Source: Bradyrhizobium manausense
GTDB taxonomy: Bacteria > Pseudomonadota > Alphaproteobacteria > Rhizobiales > Xanthobacteraceae
Assembly: GCF_018130615.1 (NCBI RefSeq)
Contig: NZ_JAFCKB010000011.1
Coordinates: 124,001-188,000, forward strand
Length of the DNA: 64,000 nt
Reading direction: 5' to 3'
Of the stretch, positions 63,562 through 64,000 are shown one piece after another. The notes beneath the pieces were generated by a model. That model did no database searches. It was not told the origin of the DNA and worked only from the letters and a program-made list of their open reading frames with translations. Every line of letters starts with the position of its first letter. The first letter of the stretch is position 1. Position numbers and translations under genes: made by a program.

Positions 63562-64000
63562 GACGACGGCCTCCCGTCGGTCCTAACAATACGGACCCTC
63601 TGCTGGTGCTCGCCGCCAAGCCGCAGTTCGGCGGCAGCAAACAGCCGATCGACGATCAATACGTTGGCGTAAGCGCGATAGTTGACGAGTTCGGTCTTGC
63701 CGTCTGGACCGATGACGAAGAGAGGAGGCATCTCGCCTTGCACGATGCCCGCCGGAAATTCGATGTAGACCTTGCGGCCATCGTCATAGGCGGCGAGCGG
63801 CCGCCAAGGAGGACTGTCCCCTTCGATGGCGTAGCGGGAGATGCGCTGCGCCGGCTCCGGAATAACGGGCTTCAGAGCGACCGAACGCTGTCGTTCCCGT
63901 GCAGTTTCTGGATAGTACCAGGCAACAGAAGGCATGTATGGCCGTTCGCGGGAGCGGAGTTCGATCAGGTAGGTGCGCCGGTCAGTGTTGACCACTAGGT
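63558..64000 (-). CDS. trbG: Conjugal transfer protein TrbG (VirB9-like), 3' part
   Basis: Only the C-terminal 147 or so residues lie in the window; the 5' end is beyond base 64000. NTDRRTYLIELRSRERPYMP, YYPETARERQR, GIVQGEMPPLFVIG and the ending AELRLGGEHQQRVRIVR are typical of TrbG/VirB9 C-terminal domains, which make up the outer-membrane ring of the channel with TrbI and a lipoprotein. The gene order trbG-trbI-DUF2274 is the standard one of Trb-type integrative elements. Confidence 0.92.
   Translation of the reverse strand, partial: LVVNTDRRTYLIELRSRERPYMPSVAWYYPETARERQRSVALKPVIPEPAQRISRYAIEGDSPPWRPLAAYDDGRKVYIEFPAGIVQGEMPPLFVIGPDGKTELVNYRAYANVLIVDRLFAAAELRLGGEHQQRVRIVRTDGRPSS

Overview
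The window looks like chromosome of an alphaproteobacterium of the Bradyrhizobium / Nitrobacteraceae group. The reasons are the GC-rich coding style, several class-A-like small heat-shock proteins with ROSE-type leaders next to groESL and an extra rpoH, and many short lineage-type hypothetical proteins. The genus is inferred from gene content; no rRNA or tRNA gene is visible to fix it.

Layout. 0.4-9.4 kb is a mixed metabolic stretch: MHS-type MFS symporter, two SAM methyltransferases, LysR with a divergent FAD oxidoreductase, tandem GNAT, small alpha/beta-barrel protein, PilZ protein. 9.6-13.6 kb is decayed: a class III cyclase/TPR gene with two frameshifts, an exported RidA-family gene, the 3' end of a group II intron (maturase C-terminus plus domain V), and the signal-peptide stub of an ABC binding protein. 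13.7-30.9 kb is a stress and signalling island: hybrid histidine kinase coupled to a double-domain KaiC ATPase, an unusual GreA, five Hsp20 genes, groES-groEL, a HWE-type PAS kinase, rpoH, a second groEL without groES, and about ten very short helical proteins, several sharing one motif. Two hsp20 genes carry ROSE-like leaders, and three heat-shock promoters share an upstream block with a CTTGAA -35.

30.9-35.3 kb holds small hypotheticals, a relic and a 498-residue HTH/coiled-coil protein of unknown role. 35.4-41.4 kb (all minus strand) is one cluster: ABC importer of the NMT1/TauA type, 2-oxoglutarate/Fe(II) dioxygenase, LacI regulator and adenine-type deaminase, behind two PurR-like operators 21 bp apart. 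This suggests uptake and breakdown of a modified purine.

42.5-59 kb is a catabolic cargo block: universal stress protein, NHL-repeat protein, VOC protein, ferredoxin reductase, MarR regulator, Rieske ferredoxin, two overlapping amidohydrolases, a complete branched-chain-type ABC importer with fused LivH-LivM, isochorismatase-fold hydrolase, aldehyde dehydrogenase and CapA-like phosphoesterase. Three minus-strand operons in it start from nearly identical promoters whose -10 overlaps the motif CAGTNNNACTGATCAGT, a previously unrecognised-looking local regulon.

59.6-64 kb is the edge of an integrative conjugative element of the Trb type: luxR, luxI, LysR, DUF2274, trbI and partial trbG. The luxI gene keeps every classical catalytic residue but codon 29 is an amber stop, so the element's own AHL signal synthesis is probably broken. 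The catabolic block next to it is plausibly cargo of this element.
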